Assembly (NCBI RefSeq): GCF_025558485.1
Contig: NZ_CP102930.1
Coordinates: forward strand, 1,116,001 to 1,180,000
Source of the DNA: Bdellovibrio bacteriovorus
Lineage (GTDB): Bacteria; Bdellovibrionota; Bdellovibrionia; Bdellovibrionales; Bdellovibrionaceae
DNA: 64,000 nucleotides
Direction of reading: 5' to 3'
Position 1 is the first letter of the stretch; every line of letters starts with the position of its first letter. Positions 38,882 to 47,303 of the stretch are shown here, piece by piece. The position numbers and the translations under genes are program-made. The notes under the pieces were generated by a model. It did no database searches. It worked only from the letters and a program-made list of their open reading frames with translations, and was not told where the DNA came from.

Positions 38882-40435
38882 ATGATCCTAAGTAGCATTG
38901 TTTTTCTACCTCTTTTGTTCGCGCTTCTGATCGCGATTTGGCCTAAGGCGAACACCATTCGCCACCTGGCTTTGGGTTTGTCTTTGATTGAGTTCCTAGT
39001 CAGTCTTTCCATCTTCAAGCACTTCGACGCTTCTGCGACGGGTCTGCAACTGGTGGAAAAATTCATGTGGATTGAGCGTTTCGGTATTCAGTATTTCATG
39101 GGAATCGACGGGATCTCGCTGTGGCTGGTTCTTCTGACCACGTTCCTGACTCCGATCATTATTCTGGCCAGCTGGACATCCATCACGGAACGCATAAAAG
39201 GCTTCCACGTTTGTATGTTCATTCTGCAAACAGCGATGCTGGGTACTTTCCTGGCAATGGATGCGATCTTCTTCTATGTGTTCTGGGAGCTTTCTCTGGT
39301 TCCGATGTACTTCATGGTCGGTATCTGGGGTGGTGCACGCCGTATCTATGCAACCGTGAAATTCTTCATCTACACGATGGCGGGTTCCGTACTGATGCTG
39401 GTGGCGATCATCTATATGATGTATCTGACTCAGGAAGCCACTGGCCAGATGAGCGCAAGCTTGCTGGATTTCTACAAACTTCAGATTCCGTTTGTGGGTG
39501 GCACGTTCTTCAGCCTTCAAACTTTGTTGTTCTTTGCGTTTGCTTTGGCGTTTGCGATCAAGGTTCCGGCGTTCCCGGTTCATACCTGGTTGCCGGATGC
39601 CCACGTTGAGGCTCCGACACCAGGATCTGTGATTCTGGCGGGTGTGATGCTGAAAATGGGTACTTACGGTTTCATGCGCTGGGTGATTCCATTGTTCCCA
39701 GAGGCTTCTGAATACTGGGCTTGGTTGTTCATGTTGATCGGTACTGTGGGCATTATCTATGGTGCTTTGGTGGCGATGGTTCAGCCGGATGTGAAAAAAC
39801 TGGTGGCTTATTCTTCCGTATCCCACATGGGTTACATTCTTTTGGGACTGTTTGCCTTCAATGCTTACGGCATGGGTGGCGGTCTTTATCAGATGCTGAA
39901 TCACGGTATTTCCACAGGGGCGCTGTTCATCCTGATTGGTATGATCTACGAAAGAACGCATTCCCGTGAAATCTCCAAATACGGTGGTTTGGCGGGTGTG
40001 TTGCCGATCTTCACGATCTTCTTCTTTATCATCACGCTGTCTTCCATTGCGGTGCCAATGACCAATGGTTTCGTGGGTGAATTCTTTATCCTTCTGGGAA
40101 CTTATCAGGCCAATCCGGTGTTCGCGTACTTCGCGGTGTCCGGTGTGGTTTTGGGTGCGGTTTACATGTTGTGGATGTTCAAACGCGTCTTCTTCGGTGA
40201 ACAAGGAGAGCTTGTTAAAGATGAGCACCACCCCCTGCATGATCTGAATGCCCGTGAAATCGCAGTTTTGGTTCCGATGGTGATCATGGTGTTCTGGATG
40301 GGTCTGTTCCCGAATCATTTCCTGAACTATTCCAAAGCCAGCATCGATTATCTTGTGAACAACAGAAGCAATTATAATCTGACGATTGTTCAGCCCGGCG
40401 CCGTTGATGTGACTCATGCGCAAGGAGAAAACTAA
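38882..40435 (+). CDS. nuoM: NADH-quinone oxidoreductase subunit M
   Basis: NuoM is the second antiporter-like proton pump. The 517-residue protein has the conserved FFYVFWELSLVPMYFMVGIWGG, PAFPVHTWLPDAHVEAPTPGSVILAGVMLKMGTYGFMRW and KKLVAYSSVSHMGYILLG segments, with the key lysines and glutamate of the pump. The stop overlaps the nuoN start by one base (TAATG). Confidence 0.97.
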   Translation: MILSSIVFLPLLFALLIAIWPKANTIRHLALGLSLIEFLVSLSIFKHFDASATGLQLVEKFMWIERFGIQYFMGIDGISLWLVLLTTFLTPIIILASWTSITERIKGFHVCMFILQTAMLGTFLAMDAIFFYVFWELSLVPMYFMVGIWGGARRIYATVKFFIYTMAGSVLMLVAIIYMMYLTQEATGQMSASLLDFYKLQIPFVGGTFFSLQTLLFFAFALAFAIKVPAFPVHTWLPDAHVEAPTPGSVILAGVMLKMGTYGFMRWVIPLFPEASEYWAWLFMLIGTVGIIYGALVAMVQPDVKKLVAYSSVSHMGYILLGLFAFNAYGMGGGLYQMLNHGISTGALFILIGMIYERTHSREISKYGGLAGVLPIFTIFFFIITLSSIAVPMTNGFVGEFFILLGTYQANPVFAYFAVSGVVLGAVYMLWMFKRVFFGEQGELVKDEHHPLHDLNAREIAVLVPMVIMVFWMGLFPNHFLNYSKASIDYLVNNRSNYNLTIVQPGAVDVTHAQGEN

Positions 40436-41895
40436 TGAATATCAATATCGGTCTTAGCGACATTCTTCTGATCTCTCCGATGATCGCTTTGTTCTTGGCA
40501 AGTTTGTTGCCAATCACCACGAAGGTTCTTCGTGGCAACCGCGAACAACATTCTTTGATCACGCTTTCTCAGGCGTTAATCGGGATTGTGGTTGCGGTGG
40601 TTCTTTTGGTCGTTTTTGGTGGCGCGGATAAAACAGCCTTCAACAACGGTCTGATCTTTGATGGCGTGACTCAGTGGATGGGAATCATTTCCCTGGCTGC
40701 GGCAGGTGCTGCAATGGTCATGATGTATGAAAATCCGGCGACCAAAGGAAAGCAGTTCTCTGAATTGATCTTCCTGGCGATGAGTTCCGCGATTGGTATG
40801 CTGATCCTGGTTTCGGCTGTGGATCTTCTGATGGTCTTCATCGGTCTGGAAATGATGTCTTTGGCGTTGTATCTGATGATCGCTATGAGCCATGAAGAAA
40901 AGCTTTCCAAGGAAGCGGCTTTGAAATACTTCGTTCTGGGTTCTTTTGCTTCGGCATTGTTCCTGTACGGTGTGGCCTTCATCTTCGGTTCCACGGGTGG
41001 CACAAACATCCTGAGCTTCATGGACAATGCGGCTGAGCTTGTGCAAACAAGCCGTCTGTTCCTGTTTGGTGTGACTTTTGTGATCCTGGGCTTCTGCTTT
41101 AAGGTTTCCATTGCTCCATTCCACGCTTGGACTCCGGACGTTTACCAGGGGGCTCCGACTCCGCACTCTGCTTTCATGGCAACAGCGGTGAAAACAGTGT
41201 CCTTCGCGGCGTTCCTGCGTATCATTGCGACGAAGTCTTTGACGGGATCGGATCATTTATTTGATATCCTTCAATGGCTGGCTGTGATCACCATGATCGT
41301 GGGCAACACGGCAGCGATTCTTCAGAACAACTTCAAACGCATGATTGCTTATTCCTCTGTTGCCCACTCCGGTTATCTTCTGGTGGGTATTATCACGGCG
41401 GGTGTGAGCGATAACGGTGCATTTGGGGCTTCTGGTGTGATCTTCTATCTGCTGGCTTACGGCCTGATGACCTTGGGTGCATTTGCTGTTGCAAGCATGA
41501 TCGAAAAATCTGAAAACCACATTGTGAACGTGGATGATCTGGCTGGTTTTGCAAAACAAAGACCGATGCTGGCGCTGTGTTTGACTGTGTTCCTGCTTTC
41601 TTTGGCGGGTATTCCACCAACACTGGGCTTCTTCGGTAAGTTCTATCTGTTCAACGCAGCTATCGGTGAAGGTTTGTTGTGGTTGGCAGTGTGGGGTGTG
41701 TTGAACTCTGTGATCGGTGTTTACTACTATCTGCGCCCGATTGTTGTGATGTATATGAAAGATGGCGAGGCCGAGATTGCCGGACATTCTTTGAATGCGA
41801 CAACAGTGACGGCGGTGGTTATGGCGGTTGCCATTATTTTGATGGGCTTTGTATCTGGTCCCATCTTCTCTGCCGTAGAGAAAAGTCTTTTGTAG
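40435..41895 (+). CDS. nuoN: NADH-quinone oxidoreductase subunit N
   Basis: NuoN is the third antiporter-like subunit of complex I. The 486-residue protein shows EMMSLALYLMIAM, the KVSIAPFHAWTPDVYQGAPTPHSAFMATAVKTVSFAAF pump signature and KRMIAYSSVAHSGYLLVG. It completes the set of seven membrane subunits; none of the peripheral subunits B-G or I is present. A strong terminator follows 30 bases later. Confidence 0.97.
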   Translation: MNINIGLSDILLISPMIALFLASLLPITTKVLRGNREQHSLITLSQALIGIVVAVVLLVVFGGADKTAFNNGLIFDGVTQWMGIISLAAAGAAMVMMYENPATKGKQFSELIFLAMSSAIGMLILVSAVDLLMVFIGLEMMSLALYLMIAMSHEEKLSKEAALKYFVLGSFASALFLYGVAFIFGSTGGTNILSFMDNAAELVQTSRLFLFGVTFVILGFCFKVSIAPFHAWTPDVYQGAPTPHSAFMATAVKTVSFAAFLRIIATKSLTGSDHLFDILQWLAVITMIVGNTAAILQNNFKRMIAYSSVAHSGYLLVGIITAGVSDNGAFGASGVIFYLLAYGLMTLGAFAVASMIEKSENHIVNVDDLAGFAKQRPMLALCLTVFLLSLAGIPPTLGFFGKFYLFNAAIGEGLLWLAVWGVLNSVIGVYYYLRPIVVMYMKDGEAEIAGHSLNATTVTAVVMAVAIILMGFVSGPIFSAVEKSLL

Positions 41896-41925
41896 GACTT
41901 TTGACCTGAAAGAAACTTCATTAAG

Positions 41926-41953
41926 AGCCCCGGTGATGCCGGGGCTTTTTTTT
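41926..41953 (+). terminator. Rho-independent terminator after nuoN
   Basis: AGCCCCGG (41926-41933), loop TGATG and CCGGGGCT (41939-41946) form an eight-base GC stem followed by a run of eight Ts. It ends the nuo operon, 20 bases before the moxR start. Confidence 0.92.
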
Positions 41954-41972
41954 GCCTTTATTCTATCCACCT

Positions 41973-42887
41973 ATGAATAAAAAGTTTCATGAACTGATCT
42001 CTGAAGCCTCGAAAGTTGTCCTGGATAAAAACGTGGAGATCCGTCTGGCGATGACCTGTCTTTTGGCAGGCGGGCATCTGCTGATCGAGGATCTTCCGGG
42101 TGTGGGTAAAACCACTTTGGTGCAAGTTCTGGGAAAGCTGACCGGATTAAAAACCCGTCGTATTCAGTTCACGATTGATCTGCTTCCGGCTGATGCAATT
42201 GGCGGTCAGGTGTTTCATCCGCAAGAGCAAAAATTTGTCTTTCATCCCGGACCGTTGTTTTCACAACTGGTGATGGCCGATGAACTCAATCGCGCCAGTC
42301 CTCGCACACAAAGTGCATTGCTTCAGGCGATGGAAGAAGGTGAGGTCTCTGTGGATGGCACCAACTGGCCCTTGCCAAAGCCGTTCTATGTTATTGCCAC
42401 TCAGAATCCACATCAGCAAACAGGAACTTTCCCGCTGCCAGAAAGTCAGCTGGATCGGTTTTTAATGAGTCTTGAGTTGCATCATGCCTCTAAAGAAACC
42501 GAAGTGCGTCTGTTGCAAGGGGAAGATCCGCGGGGATTGCTGAATAAGATCCACGCACTTTTTAGCGAAGGTGAAATCGAGCAGGCCCTGCAACAGGTGC
42601 AAGCTGTGAAAGTGGCGCCTGCGGTAGCCAATTATATTGCGGATATTCTGGAAAGATCACGCCGTGCTGGATTTGAGGGGGCACCTCTTTCGACTCGGGC
42701 AGGGATGGCACTGGTGCGCGCGGCAAAGGCATGGGCGTTTCTTGAGGGCCGGGACTATGTGCGCCCGGATGATGTGCAACAAGTTCTGGTTCCCGTACTA
42801 GGACACAGACTGGGAGGCAACCATGGCATCAAACGAGGTCGTGAGTGGGCTGTCGCGCTTCAGAAAGCCACTGCAGTTCCTGTCTAA
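41973..42887 (+). CDS. MoxR-family AAA+ ATPase
   Basis: MoxR ATPases act as chaperones that mature other complexes, often with von Willebrand A or DUF58 proteins. The 304-residue protein has Walker A GVGKTTLVQVL, the sensor region LLPADAIGG, Walker B ADELNRASPRTQSALLQAMEE, and QNPHQQTGTFPLPESQLDRF, all typical of MoxR. I chose the ATG at 41973; the earlier frame runs over the nuo terminator. It is followed, with 65 bases of overlap, by the DUF58 gene and then a transglutaminase gene. Confidence 0.93.
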   Translation: MNKKFHELISEASKVVLDKNVEIRLAMTCLLAGGHLLIEDLPGVGKTTLVQVLGKLTGLKTRRIQFTIDLLPADAIGGQVFHPQEQKFVFHPGPLFSQLVMADELNRASPRTQSALLQAMEEGEVSVDGTNWPLPKPFYVIATQNPHQQTGTFPLPESQLDRFLMSLELHHASKETEVRLLQGEDPRGLLNKIHALFSEGEIEQALQQVQAVKVAPAVANYIADILERSRRAGFEGAPLSTRAGMALVRAAKAWAFLEGRDYVRPDDVQQVLVPVLGHRLGGNHGIKRGREWAVALQKATAVPV

Positions 42888-43767
42888 AAAGAAAAAAAGA
42901 ACTTACATCATGCCATCGCGTTTTGGTGTCGCCTTTGGCGCCATGGCATTGGTGTTATTCTTTCTGGCGGTAGGTTACGCCAACAATTTAATTTATATCT
43001 TTGTCTTCTTTCTGATCTCGGTTGCCGTGACGGGCATTCTTCTAACCAACAAGAATATGGATATTGTGCGGGTGGAGGGAATTGAAAGCCCAGAACTTTT
43101 CGCCAAAGAAGAAGGCCGCGTGCGTGTTGATCTGGAAAACAATTCAGACATTCCTGCATGGGAGGTGGAGGCTGTTTTTGCCAAAAGCAAGGATTTGACC
43201 GAGCGAATTTCGCTGGCTCCGAAATCACAGGAAAGTTTGTTCCTGAGGTTCACGCCTTTATCGCGCGGATATATTTCTTTGCCCAGAATTACTTTGCAAA
43301 GTGTTTATCCATTTGGACTTCTGCGCGCCTGGAAGTATGCCGTGAGCGAACAAAAAATCCTTATCTTCCCGCAAAGAAGGGGTGATGTGGAATTTCCTGT
43401 GGATTCTGTATCAGGTGAAGGCATGCAACAAAGCGGACTGTTCAGAGATCACAGGACTTTTCAAAGCGCCGATCCTTTAAGTCGTATTGACTGGCGTGCC
43501 AGTGCGCGACGACAGGAGCTTTTAGTGAAAAACTATGAAGAACCGGAAAAGCCCGCCCTGAGTTTTTCATGGGAGCAAACAGCTTACCTTGAAGATCCTG
43601 AAAGCCGGATTTCACAATTGTGCCTGTGGGTGGATCAGGCCGCTAAACAGGGATATTCTTATTCTTTGACAGTGGGATCAAAAGAACATGGAAAAAATTC
43701 CGGAGCTGCCCACAGGCAGGAATGTTTAAAAACTCTGGCTCTTCTTCAGACGGAGAACCTGCCATGA
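42823..43767 (+). CDS. DUF58-domain protein (MoxR partner)
   Basis: The 314-residue protein has two membrane helices (about residues 33-48 and 53-72), a beta-sandwich region and the DUF58 core, with DHRTFQSADPLSRIDWRASARRQELLVKNYE being the diagnostic segment. DUF58 proteins are encoded with MoxR ATPases and transglutaminase-like proteins throughout bacteria; their exact function is unsettled. The start has GGGAGG in front of it and lies within moxR. The stop overlaps the transglutaminase start (ATGA). Confidence 0.88.
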   Translation: MASNEVVSGLSRFRKPLQFLSKKKKRTYIMPSRFGVAFGAMALVLFFLAVGYANNLIYIFVFFLISVAVTGILLTNKNMDIVRVEGIESPELFAKEEGRVRVDLENNSDIPAWEVEAVFAKSKDLTERISLAPKSQESLFLRFTPLSRGYISLPRITLQSVYPFGLLRAWKYAVSEQKILIFPQRRGDVEFPVDSVSGEGMQQSGLFRDHRTFQSADPLSRIDWRASARRQELLVKNYEEPEKPALSFSWEQTAYLEDPESRISQLCLWVDQAAKQGYSYSLTVGSKEHGKNSGAAHRQECLKTLALLQTENLP

Positions 43768-45704
43768 CGGATAGAAAATTCTTTAGCCAAAAAGCACTGG
43801 CGTTTTCGTTTGTCACAGCGATGGTGATGGTGGGTATTGAAGTATCTCCGTGGATTGCCTTTTCTTCGGTTGGTCTTTTGATCTGGAAATGGGGTGTGGA
43901 AAACCTAAAATGGAAGCCACTTTCAAAGAAAGTGACAGGTGTTTTAAGTATTGCTCTTTTGGTGCAGATCCTGTTGCAGTTCCGAACATTTATTGGGCAG
44001 GAGCCTTCTTACACATTTCTTCTGGGGCTTTCTGGTTTGCGCGTGATGGATTATCGCAATGAGCGCGATCATCGTTTCCTGGTTTTATTGGGTTTTGTAT
44101 TGGTGTCGGTCAAAGCTCTTTTCAGTTTGGATATTTACTGGATTATTCCGTCGGCACTGGCATTTGCGGGTTTGTGGTACTCGCTTCTTCCCGGTGCGCT
44201 TCCTCATAAAGGCAGAGTGCTTTTAAAGGTTTTTGCGCTTTCTGTGCCGGCCGCGGTGATTATGTTCTTTGCCTTTCCTCGCGTGGTTCTGCCCTGGGCG
44301 ATGTCGCGCGGAAGTAACACCGGACAAATTGGCTTTAGTGAGGAACTAAATCCCGGAAATGTCGCTGAGCTTGCCGGGATTTCCACGATGGTTTTCAGGG
44401 CCAAGCTTTCTGAAACAGGAATAAAAAACGCAGAGAATCTTTATTGGCGGGGTTCGGTTCTGCCATATTCGCGCGGGCTTAGTTGGCGGCCGGGAACTTT
44501 AGGGCTGCGCGCACCGGAAAAAGGGACAGAGGTTTCCAAAAGTTCGTTATATGAAATTGCCCTGGAACCACATTCAAATACTTATCTGTTTGTGTTGGAT
44601 GGAACCAGCGAAGTGCAATTGGAACAGGGTCGCACGATGTCTTTAAATGGAGACATTTATCGAAGTGCCCGCCCGCTTATGACCACCACGGTGTATAGAG
44701 CCAAATGGAGCGAGGGCAGTAAAGACACCTTGGCTCCTGATGAAGACTATTTGCGCACTCCGGAAATGCGCGGTCGTGTTTTGGAATGGGTGGAACAGAC
44801 AAAAAAAGATGCGGCCGGAACTGAAGAACGTCTTCAGGCTTTGCAGGATCTTTTTGCCAAGAATGATTTTACTTACAGTTTAAATCCTGGTGTTTACGGC
44901 GGTCCCAATGATTTAGAGGCCTTTTTGTTCTATCGAAAACGCGGCTTCTGTGAACACTTTGCCGGTGCCTATGCGACCTTGGCGAGATCGCTGGGGATTC
45001 CATCCCGGGTTGTCGTCGGCTATCAGGGGGGGCGCTATAATCCCATGGGTGATTTCTGGCGAGTCACGCAAAGAGATGCCCACGCTTGGGTGGAAGTTTT
45101 TCATCAGGGGGTATGGCAAAGAAAAGATCCCACCAGTTGGGTGGCGCCTTTAAGGCTGGTGATCGGGGCTGAAGATTTCTTTAATCTTTCAGAGGAAGAT
45201 CAAAAGGTCTTTGCCAGAAATGTGCAGTGGCGCCCTTCAAAGGACTCCGGCATCACTTTATGGGACCGGGCTGAGTTTTTGATCGATGATCTGAACTACA
45301 GATGGACCTACTTCCTTGTCGATTTCGATCGCAGTTCGCAGAAAAGCTTCTGGCAGTCCTTGGCGGATATGAAGTTGCAGATGATTCTGGGATTGATCTT
45401 TGTTACGGTTATTGGAGTTCTTCTTTTCCGCAGTCTTTTCAGGACGAAAGGCTTAGTAAGCGAAGAACGAGTTCTGTTTCTGGCAGTGCAAAAGTGGGCG
45501 GAAAAAAGAAATCAGCCGCAGGAAAGCGGCGAAACTCCGCTGCATTATCTGACCAGATTGGCCGAAGAAAATCCGCAGCAACGTGAAGCGCTTCGGGATA
45601 TTGGTCATTTTATTGATCAAAAGGCTTATGCGGGAGAAAGACTTGAACGACAAAGTCAGCATCTGCTGAGGTTGTGGAAACAAGCTGTGGAAAAAGGCAG
45701 TTAG
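43764..45704 (+). CDS. Membrane-anchored transglutaminase-like protein (TgpA/DUF3488 type)
   Basis: The 646-residue protein has about six N-terminal membrane spans (DUF3488 region, to about residue 175), a large extracytoplasmic part with a transglutaminase core, another membrane helix near residue 540 (MILGLIFVTVIGVLLF) and a cytoplasmic C-terminus. The catalytic triad is visible: Cys396 in GFCEHFAGAYA, His440 in DAHAWVEV and Asp455 in KDPTSW. I chose the ATG at 43764, in the ATGA overlap with DUF58. The set MoxR-DUF58-TgpA is a widespread conserved operon with no fully settled role. Confidence 0.92.
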   Translation: MTDRKFFSQKALAFSFVTAMVMVGIEVSPWIAFSSVGLLIWKWGVENLKWKPLSKKVTGVLSIALLVQILLQFRTFIGQEPSYTFLLGLSGLRVMDYRNERDHRFLVLLGFVLVSVKALFSLDIYWIIPSALAFAGLWYSLLPGALPHKGRVLLKVFALSVPAAVIMFFAFPRVVLPWAMSRGSNTGQIGFSEELNPGNVAELAGISTMVFRAKLSETGIKNAENLYWRGSVLPYSRGLSWRPGTLGLRAPEKGTEVSKSSLYEIALEPHSNTYLFVLDGTSEVQLEQGRTMSLNGDIYRSARPLMTTTVYRAKWSEGSKDTLAPDEDYLRTPEMRGRVLEWVEQTKKDAAGTEERLQALQDLFAKNDFTYSLNPGVYGGPNDLEAFLFYRKRGFCEHFAGAYATLARSLGIPSRVVVGYQGGRYNPMGDFWRVTQRDAHAWVEVFHQGVWQRKDPTSWVAPLRLVIGAEDFFNLSEEDQKVFARNVQWRPSKDSGITLWDRAEFLIDDLNYRWTYFLVDFDRSSQKSFWQSLADMKLQMILGLIFVTVIGVLLFRSLFRTKGLVSEERVLFLAVQKWAEKRNQPQESGETPLHYLTRLAEENPQQREALRDIGHFIDQKAYAGERLERQSQHLLRLWKQAVEKGS

Positions 45705-46907
45705 TTATTTGAAATCGTATTGGCGAAGGGCATTGATGCCGGATTTAAAACCAATGCGCACAATACGAGCCAGAATTTCCGGATTCAGACTGAAATGATC
45801 GACGAAGAACATTTCATAGTTCTGCGGGCGAGGGGCTACATAGATGTAGTCCACTTCCGGGCGATAGTTTACACGATTGCGAATGATTTCAAGGATTTTG
45901 TCCTTATGTTCCGGTGGTAAGTTCTGTTGCTTGAAGTAACCATCCACCGCATTGTAGATTCCGCGAATGTCGTTTTTATACTGAATATGGCGAGCGATCT
46001 TTTGCTGTACGACTTGGTACAGGGCCTGATTGGCAATCAGTGGAATCCCGTAGTCGTGCAGTGAACCCATTTCCTTGGTGTAGTGATAGGGTTGAATGGA
46101 ATACGAGGAAATCACCAGATCTGCGCCGTAGTCTGCTGCCACATGCGTGGAAAGGGTATCGCGAATCTCGCCGTCATAATAATGAATCTCTTTTCCATCC
46201 GGGCGTTTAATTCCGTAAGGAGCAAACACCGGTGGCAAAGCCGTCGAGCAGGCAACCGCGTCACTGATGGTGGCGTAGTTGATGTATTTAGTGGTCTCGG
46301 TTTTAAAAGATTCCGGGAAATTTCCAAAGATGGCTTTGCGGGTGTGATTTAGTTGAGTTCCGATGACAAAAAGCTCAACCCCCAAACGGGCAAAGTCATT
46401 ATCGACCAGGACTTCTTTGCGCAAATAGTTCTCAATACCTTTTGTGGAAAACAGGCCGTTGAGTTTCAGGCCGTTTTTTAAAAGGGATTCAAAGCCGCCG
46501 GTGACCAGGGCCTTTTCCATCAAAGAACGGGGAATAAATTTTAAAAGACTGCCGGAATTCAGATTAAACAGACTGCGATAGGAAATCGGTTTTAGATAAC
46601 GAAGGTCTGATTTATCAAAAGTGGGTTCAGATCCCGAACCAACTTGAAAGGCATTGATTAAAGATTCCACTGGATAGCCAGCTGCCAGAACAGAGGCCAC
46701 GAAAGCCCCGGCACTGGAACCGACATAAAGACGGATCGTCATCGGGTCGTTATCCCCGAAATTCTGACGCACCATCTCTTTGGTTCCGCCGGCAAATTTG
46801 AATCCCTTTTCTTGAAGGGCCAAGCAAACCCCAATATGAAAGGCGGCGGCTTTGATGCCTCCTCCACTTAAAACCAGGGCCACTTTCTTTTTATCTTTAA
46901 TACGCAT
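45705..46907 (-). CDS. Patatin-like phospholipase
   Basis: Patatin-type lipases are Ser-Asp hydrolases. The 400-residue protein starts KKVALVLSGGGIKAAAFHIGV (glycine-rich oxyanion segment), has the nucleophile elbow GSSAG with Ser65, and YYDGE with the partner Asp. I chose the ATG at 46907, where the family homology begins; an in-frame ATG at 46985 would add 26 residues that overlap the end of the preceding pilin-like reading frame. No signal peptide is visible, so secretion, if any, would need another route. It ends back to back with the transglutaminase gene (stops at 45704 and 45705). Confidence 0.88.
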   Translation of the reverse strand: MRIKDKKKVALVLSGGGIKAAAFHIGVCLALQEKGFKFAGGTKEMVRQNFGDNDPMTIRLYVGSSAGAFVASVLAAGYPVESLINAFQVGSGSEPTFDKSDLRYLKPISYRSLFNLNSGSLLKFIPRSLMEKALVTGGFESLLKNGLKLNGLFSTKGIENYLRKEVLVDNDFARLGVELFVIGTQLNHTRKAIFGNFPESFKTETTKYINYATISDAVACSTALPPVFAPYGIKRPDGKEIHYYDGEIRDTLSTHVAADYGADLVISSYSIQPYHYTKEMGSLHDYGIPLIANQALYQVVQQKIARHIQYKNDIRGIYNAVDGYFKQQNLPPEHKDKILEIIRNRVNYRPEVDYIYVAPRPQNYEMFFVDHFSLNPEILARIVRIGFKSGINALRQYDFK

Positions 46908-46997
46908 ATAGCTAAATAAATTATCGGACCTTCGGGTAAAACTCGCAAAGAATTCTTTTAACAATGGAAATCCCACCGCCGTCATTGACCGTCAGAA

Positions 46998-47303
46998 TCA
47001 GATCCACACTGCCTTTGCCCGGAAAGTCCTTTTGTCGGCCCAAGCCAGCACCTTGCAGCAGATGGTGACCAACATGGCCACCGAAGTGATCGGCAGAGGG
47101 ATGTCGTCAACGGAAGCACCTTTAAGTTCGATGGCGTTGTTGGTCAGAACTTCCTTAAATACGATAGCACGGTCGATACCGGATTTGTGGGTCCTGTTGG
47201 ACAGGGTCAACTGCATAAGCACAGTCATACTGATCAGCGAAATTGCCACCGCTGCCAGAACTTCAAGTAGTGTCATACCCTGGTTGTTCGCATGAAGTTT
47301 CAT
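46998..47303 (-). CDS. Type IV prepilin-like protein, possibly frameshifted at its 3' end
   Basis: The 101-residue product has a prepilin leader MKLHANNQG cleaved before MTLLEVLAAVAISLISMTV, with the conserved Glu at mature position 5, so it is a substrate for prepilin peptidase. The start codon directly follows the stop of the 851-residue gene (TAG ATG). The last 35 or so codons look less pilin-like than a reading in the -1 frame, which runs from about 47060 to a stop at 46921 and ends in SVDLILTVNDGGGISIVKRI. A frameshift or a sequencing error is possible. Confidence 0.65.
   Translation of the reverse strand: MKLHANNQGMTLLEVLAAVAISLISMTVLMQLTLSNRTHKSGIDRAIVFKEVLTNNAIELKGASVDDIPLPITSVAMLVTICCKVLAWADKRTFRAKAVWI

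Noticed and set aside
38996..40423. 475-codon minus-strand open frame inside nuoM
   Set aside because: Same reason as above; long antisense frames arise from the codon bias of the nuo genes.
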